64,000 nucleotides of DNA from Streptomyces sp. NBC_01241 (GTDB taxonomy: Bacteria > Actinomycetota > Actinomycetes > Streptomycetales > Streptomycetaceae), in the NCBI RefSeq assembly GCF_041435435.1, contig NZ_CP108494.1:6854501-6918500 (forward strand), in the 5' to 3' direction. The notes beneath the pieces are model-generated. The model worked only from the letters and a program-made list of their open reading frames with translations. It searched no databases and was not told where the DNA came from. The stretch's first letter is position 1. The number at the start of each line of letters is the position of its first letter. The position numbers and the translations under genes are program-made. This document shows, in pieces, positions 17,446 through 25,467 of the stretch.

Positions 17446-18519
17446 GTGACTGCCAACGACCGCCCCATGGGCCAGCAGACAAAGACCTCCGCCACCCATG
17501 AGTCGGCGTTCCTGAAGGCATGCCGCCGCGAGCCCGTGCCGCACACGCCGGTCTGGTTCATGCGCCAGGCAGGGCGTTCGCTGCCCGAGTACCTGAAGGT
17601 CCGCGAAGGCATCCCGATGCTCGACTCCTGCATGATGCCGGAGCTGGTCGCCGAGATCACGATGCAGCCCGTACGGCGCCACAAGGTGGACGCCGCGATC
17701 TACTTCAGCGACATCGTCGTCCCGCTCAAGGCCATCGGGATCGACCTCGACATCAAGCCCGGCGTCGGCCCCGTCATCGCCGACCCGATCCGCACCCGCG
17801 CAGATCTGGCCCGGCTGCGCGACCTCACGCCCGAGGACGTCCCCTACGTCACCGAGGCCATCGGCCTGCTCACCGCCGAACTGGGCGCCACCCCCCTCAT
17901 CGGCTTCGCGGGCGCGCCCTTCACCCTCGCGAGCTACCTCGTGGAGGGCGGCCCGTCCCGCAACCACGAGCACACCAAGGCCCTGATGTACGGCGACCCG
18001 CAGCTCTGGGCCGACCTGCTCGACCGGCTCGCCGAGATCACCGGTGCCTTCCTCAAGGTCCAGATCGAGGCCGGCGCCTCGGCCGTCCAGCTCTTCGACT
18101 CCTGGGTGGGCGCGCTGGCCCCCGCCGACTACCGGCGTTCGGTGCTGCCCGCCTCGGCGAAGGTCTTCGAGGCCGTCGCCCCGTACGGGGTCCCGCGCAT
18201 CCACTTCGGTGTCGGCACGGGCGAACTCCTCGGCCCGATGGGCGAGGCGGGCGCGGACATCGTCGGCGTCGACTGGCGGGTTCCGCTGGACGAGGCCGCG
18301 CGGCGGGTCGGCCCCGGCAAGGCACTCCAGGGCAACCTCGACCCCGCGGTGCTGTTCGCGCCGACGACGGTGGTGGAGGAGAAGGCCCAGGAGGTGCTGG
18401 ACGCGGCCGCCGGCCTGGAGGGGCACATCTTCAACCTGGGCCACGGCGTGATGCCGTCGATGGACCCGGACGCCCTGACGCGGCTCGTGGAGTACGTGCA
18501 CGAGCGGACCGAGCGCTGA
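17446..18519 (+). CDS. hemE: Uroporphyrinogen decarboxylase
   Basis: The product is 357 residues, normal for HemE, which makes coproporphyrinogen III from uroporphyrinogen III in the cytoplasm. The invariant PVWFMRQAGRSLPEY motif supplies the substrate-binding arginines, the catalytic aspartate lies in AIYFSDIVVP, and GFAGAPFTLASYL is conserved. The GTG at 17446 is preferred because the residues after it (TANDRPMGQQ) match the usual Streptomyces N-terminus, although its ribosome-binding site is weak; the ATG at 17467 is an alternative. A 6-base hairpin (17400-17414) lies in its leader. Product flow continues to hemY and chdC about 2.6 kb downstream. Confidence 0.95.
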   Translation: MTANDRPMGQQTKTSATHESAFLKACRREPVPHTPVWFMRQAGRSLPEYLKVREGIPMLDSCMMPELVAEITMQPVRRHKVDAAIYFSDIVVPLKAIGIDLDIKPGVGPVIADPIRTRADLARLRDLTPEDVPYVTEAIGLLTAELGATPLIGFAGAPFTLASYLVEGGPSRNHEHTKALMYGDPQLWADLLDRLAEITGAFLKVQIEAGASAVQLFDSWVGALAPADYRRSVLPASAKVFEAVAPYGVPRIHFGVGTGELLGPMGEAGADIVGVDWRVPLDEAARRVGPGKALQGNLDPAVLFAPTTVVEEKAQEVLDAAAGLEGHIFNLGHGVMPSMDPDALTRLVEYVHERTER

Positions 18520-18531
18520 GCCGAGGGGACC

Positions 18532-18567
18532 GGGCACCGCGCACTCAGAGGCTGTCAGGCGGTGCCC
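18532..18567. terminator. Hairpin at the hemE/oxidoreductase convergent junction
   Basis: GGGCACCGC (18532-18540) pairs with GCGGTGCCC (18559-18567) across an 18-base loop. The right arm lies inside the last codons of the leftward oxidoreductase gene. It is a moderate terminator candidate for hemE, without a U-run. Confidence 0.4.
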
Positions 18568-19943
18568 GCCCGCCGCAGTGCCGTCGCCGTCTTGCGGGCC
18601 GCCACCAGGACCGGGTCCCACACCGGTGAGAACGGCGGCGCGTAGCCGAGGTCCAGGGCGGTCATCTGGTCCACGGTCATCCCGGCCGTGAGCGCCACGG
18701 CCGCGATGTCCACGCGCTTGGCCGCCCCCTCCCGGCCCACGATCTGCACGCCGAGCAGCCGCCCCGTTCGGTACTCCGCGAGCATCTTCACCGTCATGGG
18801 CTGCGCCCCCGGGTAGTAGCCCGCCCGGCCCGTTGACACGATCGTCGCTGTGACGAACCGCAGGCCCACCGCGCGGGCGTCCTTCTCGCGCAGCCCGGTG
18901 CGGGCGATCTCCAGATCGCACACCTTGCTCACCGCCGTGCCGACCACCCCCGGGAACGTCCCGTAGCCGCCCGCCACGTTGGACCCGATGACCTGGCCGT
19001 GCTTGTTGGCATGGGTACCCAGCGCGATGTGACGGGTGCGGCCCGCCACCAGGTCGAGGACCTCGACGCAGTCGCCGCCCGCCCAGATGGTGTCGTGCCC
19101 GACGACCCGCATCGACAGATCGGTGAGCAGCCCGCCGTGCGGGCCCAGCGGAAGGCCGACGGCCCGCGCCAGCGTCGTCTCGGGTTCCACACCGATGCCG
19201 AGCACCACCACGTCCGCCGGGTAGGAGGTGTCGCCCGTGGTGACCGCGCGGACCCGGCCGTCCGGGCCGGTGCGGATCGCGGTGACCTCGGCCTGGTTGA
19301 CCGTGATGATGCCCAGGCCGTCCATCGCGTTGTGAACCAGCCGCCCCATGTCGGGGTCGAGGGTCGCCATCGGCTGCTCGCCGCGGTTGAGCACGGTCAC
19401 CTCGAAACCGTGCTTCAGCATCGCCTCCGCCATCTCGACGCCGATGTAGCCCGCCCCGACGACGACCGCCCGCCGGTGTCCCGGCGCCACCCGGTCCAGC
19501 GAATCCAGCAGAGCCTGCCCGTCGTCCAGCGTCTGCACCCCGTGCACCCCTGGCGCGTCCATGCCGGGCAGCGCCGGTCGTACCGGCCGGGCCCCCGTGG
19601 CGATCACCAGCTTGTCGAAGCCCGTCCAGTACATCTCACCGGTCTCCCGGTCCAGGGCCCGCACCCGCTGCCCGGCGACATCGATCTCGGTGACCTCGGT
19701 GCGCATCCGCAGCTCGATGTCGCGGGCCCGGTGCTCCTTCGGCGTACGGGCGATGAGATCGTCCCGCTCCGCGACGTCGCCGCCGACCCAGTACGGGATG
19801 CCGCAGGCGGAGTACGAGGTGAAATGGCCCCGCTCGAAGGCGACGATGCTCAGCTCGTCGGGGCCCTTGAGCCTGCGGGCCTGGGACGCGGCGGACATGC
19901 CTGCCGCGTCACCACCGATGACCACCAGTCGTTCCGCTGTCAT
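18555..19943 (-). CDS. FAD/NAD(P)-dependent disulfide reductase, CoA-disulfide-reductase-like
   Basis: The 462-residue flavoprotein has an FAD-binding GGDAAGMSAA motif at the N-terminus, the single redox cysteine in SYSACGIPYWVGG (near residue 45) as in NADH oxidases and CoA-disulfide reductases, an NAD-binding VVVGAGYIGVEMAE (near 165), and the dimerisation domain. The single-cysteine type reduces CoA disulfide, persulfides, or O2 via a cysteine-sulfenic or mixed-disulfide state; which one cannot be told here. The ATG at 19943 places the FAD motif right at the N-terminus, as in the family. The gene is 37 bases downstream of the DUF4349 gene and probably cotranscribed. Confidence 0.85.
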   Translation of the reverse strand: MTAERLVVIGGDAAGMSAASQARRLKGPDELSIVAFERGHFTSYSACGIPYWVGGDVAERDDLIARTPKEHRARDIELRMRTEVTEIDVAGQRVRALDRETGEMYWTGFDKLVIATGARPVRPALPGMDAPGVHGVQTLDDGQALLDSLDRVAPGHRRAVVVGAGYIGVEMAEAMLKHGFEVTVLNRGEQPMATLDPDMGRLVHNAMDGLGIITVNQAEVTAIRTGPDGRVRAVTTGDTSYPADVVVLGIGVEPETTLARAVGLPLGPHGGLLTDLSMRVVGHDTIWAGGDCVEVLDLVAGRTRHIALGTHANKHGQVIGSNVAGGYGTFPGVVGTAVSKVCDLEIARTGLREKDARAVGLRFVTATIVSTGRAGYYPGAQPMTVKMLAEYRTGRLLGVQIVGREGAAKRVDIAAVALTAGMTVDQMTALDLGYAPPFSPVWDPVLVAARKTATALRRAGTA

Positions 19944-19980
19944 GCCTGGTCCCTTCGACACCGAGTCCGAAGGGGCCACG

Positions 19981-20970
19981 CTACGACGCCGGAGGCGTGG
20001 ACGAGGACCTCGACGGCTCGGGCGACGGCGATGCCTGCGGCGTACGGCGTCCGCGCAGCCGGCCCCGCAGCAGCCGCCCCAGCAGCAGAAGCACGGCGAC
20101 CGCGGCCAGGAACGGGGCCGCCGCGCCCACCCCCATCGCGAGCCATCGCAGCACCGTGACGAACGCGTGCCAGCCGCCGCCCAGCGCGTCCAGGAATCCG
20201 GGGCCGTCGTCACCGTCCTGCTTCGCCGTCGCCTCCGGCTCGGAGAGGTCGAGGGTGATCGTGGCCAGCGTGGTGCGGTCCTCCAGCGACGCCTGCTGGG
20301 CGAGCAGTGACTCCAACGATGCCTGACGGCTGCTCAGTTCGCCTTCCAGCGTGACCACGTCGGCGAGCTTCTCGGCCCGGTCCATCAGCTTGCGCACCCG
20401 CGCCACACTCGCCCGCTGGGTGGCGATCCGGCTCTCCACGTCGACCACTTGGTCGGTGACGTCCTTCGCGGACGACGTGCGCGACAGGAGCTTCCCGGCG
20501 CCCGCGAGCTCCCGCAGCACCGCGTCGTACCCGGCTTGCGGAACGCGCAACACGATATGTGACATTTCGCGCGTGTCGTCGACCCGTTCGGTCTCCTCGC
20601 CGGCCACCAGGCCACCCGCGCTCTCCGCGGCCGAGCGGGCGGCCGCTGCGGCCCTCGGCACGCTCTTCACCTCCACGGAGAGCGTGGCGGTACGGATGAC
20701 ATGGGTGCCCGCGGGCAGGGTGCCGGACTTCTTCGGGCCGGCCGGCGAGCCGCCCGCCTCCTGGGGTCCCTGCGCCGACTTGGCGGCCCCGGAGTCCGCG
20801 GCGCTCCGCTCGTCCGCCGAGACCGCCTTGTCGCTCTTCGCGCTCGAGTCGCTCGCGCCGCCGGAGGCGCTGCAGCCGCTCAGCGCGAGGAGGCCGGCCA
20901 CGACTCCGGCGGCCAGGACCGTGCGCGAACGACGGACGGATGAACGGCCGAGATGCCGGTCGGTCTGCAT
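19981..20970 (-). CDS. DUF4349 domain lipoprotein
   Basis: The 329-residue protein has a lipoprotein signal peptide (basic start, hydrophobic core, LSGC lipobox near C33). A Ser/Ala-rich linker follows, then the DUF4349 domain (about 85-300) with a long coiled coil (VESRIATQRASVARVRKLMDRAEKL onward, given here only in part) and a C-terminal membrane helix (about 270-295) with a basic tail. Thus it spans the extracytoplasmic space from lipid anchor to membrane helix. Function is unknown; related proteins have been discussed as stress or envelope proteins. It diverges from hemY. Confidence 0.8.
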   Translation of the reverse strand: MQTDRHLGRSSVRRSRTVLAAGVVAGLLALSGCSASGGASDSSAKSDKAVSADERSAADSGAAKSAQGPQEAGGSPAGPKKSGTLPAGTHVIRTATLSVEVKSVPRAAAAARSAAESAGGLVAGEETERVDDTREMSHIVLRVPQAGYDAVLRELAGAGKLLSRTSSAKDVTDQVVDVESRIATQRASVARVRKLMDRAEKLADVVTLEGELSSRQASLESLLAQQASLEDRTTLATITLDLSEPEATAKQDGDDGPGFLDALGGGWHAFVTVLRWLAMGVGAAAPFLAAVAVLLLLGRLLRGRLRGRRTPQASPSPEPSRSSSTPPAS

Positions 20971-21097
20971 AACTGCTCTCCCGGGGCGGGTGGTTGATGG
21001 TGCAGGTTCGACGTACGGGGTAGGGGAACGGGTTGCCCGATACCGGTTTCGAAGCGGTCACGTTCGGGACTCGGATGAGGTTTGAGAGAGTGGGGGC

Positions 21098-22585
21098 ATG
21101 CAGCGTTCAATCAACCGCGCAGACACAGGCCCGGGCCACGTCGTCGTCATCGGCGGTGGCATCGCCGGTCTCGCCGCCGCCCACCGGCTCCTCGAGGCCG
21201 GGCTGCGGGTGACCCTCCTGGAGGCCACCGAGCGGCTCGGCGGCAAGCTCATGACCGGTGAGATCGCCGGCACCCGGGTCGATCTCGGCGCCGAGTCGAT
21301 GCTCGCCCGGCGCCCCGAAGCGGTCGCGCTGGCACGCGCCGTCGGACTCGGCGACCGCCTCCAGCCACCCGCCACCGCCACCGCTTCGGTCTGGACGCGC
21401 GACGCCCTGCGCCCCATGCCCAAGGGCCATGTCATGGGCGTGCCGGGCGACCCGGCGGCGCTCAGCGGAGTGCTCTCCCCGGAGGGACTCGCCCGCATCG
21501 CGCAGGAGCGCGACCTCACCCCGACCGCCGTCGGCGACGATGTCGCGGTCGGCGCGTACGTCGCCGACCGGCTGGGCCGCGAGGTCGTCGACCGGCTCGT
21601 GGAACCGCTGCTCGGCGGCGTGTACGCAGGCGACGCCTACCGGATCTCGATGCGCGCCGCCGTACCGCAGCTCTTCGAGGTGGTGCGCGAGGGCGGCTCG
21701 CTGCTCGACGGTGTCCGGCGCATCCAGGAGCAAGCCGCGGCCCGGCAGCAGACCGGACCGGTCTTCCAGGGCATCGACGGCGGCATCGGCACCCTCCCGT
21801 ACGCGGTCGCCGACGCCGTGCGCGCGGCGGGCGGGGAGATCCTGACCGCCACCCCCGTGCTGGGCCTGACCCGTACCACCGACGGCTGGGACGTCCGCAC
21901 CGACGCCCGGGTGATCACCGCCGACGGCATCGTGCTGGCCGCCCCCGCCTGGTCCGCCGCCACCCTGCTCGCCGCCGAGTCCCCGGCCGCCTCCGCCGAG
22001 CTCGCCGGTGTCGAGTACGCGTCGATGGCCCTCGTCACCATGGCGTTCCGCCGCTCCGACGTGGCCGCGACCAGGGCACTCGAGGGGCGCTCCGGCTTCC
22101 TCGTACCGCCGGTGGACGGCCGCACCATCAAGGCCTCCACCTTCTCCACCCACAAGTGGAACTGGGTCGCCGACTCCGCCCCCGACCTGTTCGTCCTGCG
22201 CACCTCCGTCGGCCGGTACGGCGAGGAGGACCACCTGCACCGCGAGGACACCGAGCTGGTCGATGTATCGCTGCGCGACCTCGCGGCGGCGACCGGACTC
22301 GCGGCCAGGCCCGTGGACACCGAGGTCACCCGGTGGATCGGCGGACTGCCCCAGTACCCCGTGGGACACCTGGCACGGGTCGCCCGGATCCGCGACGAGG
22401 TCGCCAAGCTGCCCGGCCTGCGGGTCTGCGGAGCGGTCTACGACGGCGTCGGCATCCCGGCGTGCGTCGCGAGCGCCCACCGGGCCGCGGACGAGATCGC
22501 CCGCGACCTCACGGGCGCGTCCGGGGAAGAGATCATCGCCACGTCGACCCTGGTTCAGGGCACACGGAGCGAGGCGGGACAATAG
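21098..22585 (+). CDS. hemY: Coproporphyrinogen III oxidase / HemY-type protoporphyrinogen oxidase
   Basis: The 495-residue FAD enzyme has the dinucleotide-binding motif VVVIGGGIAGLAAAHRL right after the start and C-terminal GVGIPACVASAHRAADEI typical of HemY. In actinobacteria, HemY (CgoX) oxidises coproporphyrinogen III to coproporphyrin III, which is consistent with the coproheme decarboxylase gene only 4 bases downstream. No ferrochelatase lies in the window. The ATG at 21098 follows a GAGAGTGGGGG ribosome-binding region. The two genes will be cotranscribed. Confidence 0.92.
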   Translation: MQRSINRADTGPGHVVVIGGGIAGLAAAHRLLEAGLRVTLLEATERLGGKLMTGEIAGTRVDLGAESMLARRPEAVALARAVGLGDRLQPPATATASVWTRDALRPMPKGHVMGVPGDPAALSGVLSPEGLARIAQERDLTPTAVGDDVAVGAYVADRLGREVVDRLVEPLLGGVYAGDAYRISMRAAVPQLFEVVREGGSLLDGVRRIQEQAAARQQTGPVFQGIDGGIGTLPYAVADAVRAAGGEILTATPVLGLTRTTDGWDVRTDARVITADGIVLAAPAWSAATLLAAESPAASAELAGVEYASMALVTMAFRRSDVAATRALEGRSGFLVPPVDGRTIKASTFSTHKWNWVADSAPDLFVLRTSVGRYGEEDHLHREDTELVDVSLRDLAAATGLAARPVDTEVTRWIGGLPQYPVGHLARVARIRDEVAKLPGLRVCGAVYDGVGIPACVASAHRAADEIARDLTGASGEEIIATSTLVQGTRSEAGQ

Positions 22586-22589
22586 CCGT

Positions 22590-23318
22590 ATGAGTGCGCC
22601 TGAGACTGTGAAATCAAGCAAGGGCCCCAACGCGGGTAAGAAGGCCAAGGACCTCAATGAGGTCGTCCGCTACACGCTGTGGTCCGTCTTCAAGCTGCGC
22701 GATGTCCTGCCCGCGGACCGTGCCGGTTACGCCGACGAGGTCCAGGAGCTGTTCGACCAGCTCGCGGCGAAGGACATCACCGTTCGCGGCACCTACGACC
22801 TGTCCGGCCTGCGTGCCGACGCCGACATCATGATCTGGTGGCACGCCGAGACCCCGGACGAGCTGCAGGAGGCGTACAACCTCTTCCGGCGCACCGAGCT
22901 GGGCCTTGCACTGGAGCCCGTCTGGTCGAACATGGCGCTGCACCGCCCCGCCGAGTTCAACAAGTCGCACATCCCGGCGTTCCTGGCCGATGAGACGCCG
23001 CGCAACTACATCAGCGTCTACCCCTTCGTGCGCTCCTACGACTGGTACCTGCTGCCGGACGAGGACCGCCGCCGCATGCTCGCGGACCACGGCAAGATGG
23101 CCCGCGGCTACCCCGACGTCCGGGCCAACACCGTCGCCTCCTTCTCGCTCGGCGACTACGAGTGGATCCTCGCCTTCGAGGCCGACGAGCTCCACCGCAT
23201 CGTCGACCTGATGCGCCACCTGCGGGCCTCCGAGGCGAGGATGCACGTCCGCGAGGAGGTCCCGTTCTACACGGGGCGCAGGAAGTCGCTCGCGGACCTG
23301 GTGGCCGGGCTCGCGTAG
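22590..23318 (+). CDS. chdC: Coproheme decarboxylase (HemQ/ChdC)
   Basis: The 242-residue protein is a chlorite-dismutase-family ChdC. It shows DIMIWWHAETPDELQ, the conserved YISVYPFVRSYDWYLLP holding the catalytic tyrosine, and SFSLGDYEWILAFEADELHRIVDLM near the C-terminus. It decarboxylates iron coproheme to heme b using peroxide, the last step of the coproporphyrin-dependent pathway. The start ATG is 4 bases after the hemY stop. The polar Lys-rich N-terminus is usual for actinobacterial members. A U-tract terminator follows. Confidence 0.94.
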   Translation: MSAPETVKSSKGPNAGKKAKDLNEVVRYTLWSVFKLRDVLPADRAGYADEVQELFDQLAAKDITVRGTYDLSGLRADADIMIWWHAETPDELQEAYNLFRRTELGLALEPVWSNMALHRPAEFNKSHIPAFLADETPRNYISVYPFVRSYDWYLLPDEDRRRMLADHGKMARGYPDVRANTVASFSLGDYEWILAFEADELHRIVDLMRHLRASEARMHVREEVPFYTGRRKSLADLVAGLA

Positions 23319-23415
23319 CGAGCGGGCTCCGACCACCCCAACCCGGAAGATCAGACGGCGGGCACCCGGCGCTATCTCGCGCTGCCCGTCGTTCCAGCGA
23401 CACCGGGTTCGGCTC

Positions 23416-23456
23416 CCGGTGCGGCGTGCCCTGCGCGCGCCGCACCGGTGTTTTTT
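23416..23456 (+). terminator. Intrinsic terminator of hemY-chdC with U-run
   Basis: An 11-base perfect GC stem (23416-23426 with 23438-23448) has an 11-base loop, followed by TG and six T at 23451-23456. This is a classical rho-independent terminator, unusual in having a true U-run for a high-GC genome. A smaller hairpin (23402-23407 with 23415-23420) shares bases with its left arm and cannot form at the same time. Confidence 0.85.
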
Positions 23457-23493
23457 CGGTACGCATTCCCCCAGGACAAGCGGACGGGGAGTG

Positions 23494-24294
23494 CTACCGG
23501 CCCGCGCCGCCCGGCCTGCCCCTGAGCGCGGCCCGCAGCGCCGGGTCGGTCACGGCGCGCACCCCCCGTATGGCGATCGCCGCCAGGACGTCGTGGTCCG
23601 CGCCCGCCGTCGGGACCTCGTGCGCGGCGAGCAGCCGCTGCCCGGCCGGTGAGGCCCAGGCACCGCTGTACGGATGGACCTCCATCCGGGCGATGGCCAG
23701 ACAGCCCAGGGTCAGCGCGAGCGGCAGCCCGAACCAGACCAGCAGGGACAGCACCGGGCCGCCGAGGCCGCTTTCCTGACCGGGTATCAGCAGCGTCGCG
23801 GCACCCGTCCCGGCCACCAGCAGAGCCGCGCCGCGCACCGTGCGGACCGCGGCGGCCACCCCGTCCCCGCCGCCGGGGACGGCGAGGCCCGCGGTGACGA
23901 GCCGGTCGGCGAGGGCGCGCACCGGATCGGCGGCGGCTGCGGCCGCCCGTACCGACGGAATCGGGGACTGGCCCTGCGGACCGATCGCATGTATCACCGT
24001 GCGCTCCATCTCGTCCCGGGCCTCCGGGTCCACGACCGTCGCCCACCCGGTGTGCGCGAGCAGCAGGCGCCTCCGCAGATGCATGGTGACCAGCGCCAGA
24101 TCGACCACCCGGTGCGGGCCGCCGGACAGGAACGCGGTCTCGTACAGGGTCAGTTCATGACCGTCCGGCACCCTCCGTACGGCATCCGAGGACGCCTCGG
24201 ACAGCAGCCCCGCACGGGCCGTGACGAGACAGAGCCGGACGCACGAGACGGCCGCCGCACCCCATGCGACCAGCAGCAACAGAACCCAGAGCAT
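23494..24294 (-). CDS. TIGR04222-type membrane protein without the Cys-rich tail
   Basis: The 266-residue protein has an N-terminal membrane helix (3-24), a soluble region with ETAFLSGGPHRVVDLALVTM, the hallmark of the TIGR04222 domain, two further membrane helices (about 150-200), and a C-terminal region (HDVLAAIAIRGVRAVTDPALRAAL) that resembles its neighbour. It ends in a short basic Gly/Arg tail, with none of the cysteine-rich extension of the paralogue encoded just upstream (24393-25460). It is third in the leftward MNIO operon. Function is unknown; it may be a partner of the tailed protein. Confidence 0.75.
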   Translation of the reverse strand: MLWVLLLLVAWGAAAVSCVRLCLVTARAGLLSEASSDAVRRVPDGHELTLYETAFLSGGPHRVVDLALVTMHLRRRLLLAHTGWATVVDPEARDEMERTVIHAIGPQGQSPIPSVRAAAAAADPVRALADRLVTAGLAVPGGGDGVAAAVRTVRGAALLVAGTGAATLLIPGQESGLGGPVLSLLVWFGLPLALTLGCLAIARMEVHPYSGAWASPAGQRLLAAHEVPTAGADHDVLAAIAIRGVRAVTDPALRAALRGRPGGAGR

Positions 24295-24392
24295 GACGGA
24301 TTCCTATGCGGTGCGGGCCGGGTAACGCCATGGCCTGTTCACCATATGGACGGTTCGGCGGCCCGGGCCGAGGCGCCGGACGCCGCCGTCGC

Positions 24393-25460
24393 TCAGGAAC
24401 TGCTGCTGCCGCAACTGGACCCGCCCCCGCAACTGGAGCCACTGCTGCTGGAGCAACTGGAGCCGCTCGACCCACCGCAGCCGGACCCCGAGCCGCAACT
24501 GGAGCCCGAGCCGCAGCTCGCCCCCGAGCTGCATCCGCCGCCGCCCCCTCCGCCATTGCTGCCGCCGTCATGGGAACTTCCGTAACTGCCGCTGCCGGGG
24601 CCCGTACCGGCGCACCACACCGCCGGTGCGAGGAGCAGGGCGGCGGAGTCCGGGGAAGAGCCCGGGGACGAGCCGGAGACCCGGCTCGATGTGCGCCCGG
24701 CCGGACGCATCCGGACCGCCGCGATCAACTGCGCCCGCAGCACGGGATCGGGCAGGGCCCGCAGTCCGTGCGTCGCCACCAGATGGGCCGGCCGCGGGTC
24801 GTACGCGTTCGCGGTGCGGCATGCCTCGGCCGCCTTCCGCCCCGCCCTGGTGACGCGCCGGCGGGCCACACCACCGCAGATGAAGCCGGTCAGGAAGCCG
24901 ATCACCAGGGCCGGGAAGACCTGGAGGGCGAACGGTACCGAGGAGAACAGGTCGGCCGAGTCGTCGGCCATGACCTGAATCACCGTCACCACGGCGGAGA
25001 CCGGAACGGCCAGCAGGCAGCCCAGGCCCTGAATGCTGCTCCAGCGCCGCCACACACGGCTCGTGGCCGGTGAGCCCAGCAGGCCGCGGGCCGCGAGCCC
25101 GTCGCCGATCTCCTGCACCGCGGGATGCCGCATCACCGCCTCACGCAAGGTGTGCAGCGCGCCGCTGGGGGCCATGGCGTGTTCCTGGAGCACCGCGCGT
25201 TCCACCGGGTCACGGGCGTCCGCATGCTGAACGGCGACGATGCCGGGACCGCCGATGGCGAGCCGCCCATCCGTCTGCATCGCGGTGAGCGCGGTGTCCA
25301 CCACCCTGCCCGGACCGCCGTTCAGGAAGGCGGCCTCGAAGAGGTCGTGGACGGAGCCCGCAGTGCCGCGGCGGGAGCGCACGAGCCCCACGATCAGGAG
25401 GACCGAGGAGACCACGACGCCGAGATCCACCAGCATCGCGAGGGTGTTCATGCCGTGCAT
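24393..25460 (-). CDS. TIGR04222-type membrane protein with a seven-cysteine Gly/Ser tail
   Basis: The product is 355 residues. It has a membrane helix at about 5-27 followed by RSRR, a soluble domain with EAAFLNGGPGRVVDTALTAM, two more helices (about 146-164 and 176-198) followed by RRRVTRAGRK, a HGLRALPDPVLRAQL motif, and then a low-complexity Gly/Ser tail (300-355). The tail holds cysteines at 310, 316, 322, 328, 336, 344 and 350, always 6 or 8 residues apart. The positive-inside rule puts the tail in the cytoplasm, together with the MNIO enzyme encoded just upstream. Its ribosome-binding site GGAAGG overlaps the stop of that gene, so the two are coupled. A modified-cysteine substrate is my inference. 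Confidence 0.8.
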   Translation of the reverse strand: MHGMNTLAMLVDLGVVVSSVLLIVGLVRSRRGTAGSVHDLFEAAFLNGGPGRVVDTALTAMQTDGRLAIGGPGIVAVQHADARDPVERAVLQEHAMAPSGALHTLREAVMRHPAVQEIGDGLAARGLLGSPATSRVWRRWSSIQGLGCLLAVPVSAVVTVIQVMADDSADLFSSVPFALQVFPALVIGFLTGFICGGVARRRVTRAGRKAAEACRTANAYDPRPAHLVATHGLRALPDPVLRAQLIAAVRMRPAGRTSSRVSGSSPGSSPDSAALLLAPAVWCAGTGPGSGSYGSSHDGGSNGGGGGGGCSSGASCGSGSSCGSGSGCGGSSGSSCSSSSGSSCGGGSSCGSSSS

Positions 25461-25467
25461 CGTCCGG

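Noticed and set aside
23402..23426. T-arm-like sequence (ccgggttcggctcccgg) suggesting a tRNA gene
   Set aside because: The bases after it (tgcggcg) have no matching acceptor strand about 65 bases upstream and there is no D-arm or anticodon arm. It is part of the terminator region.
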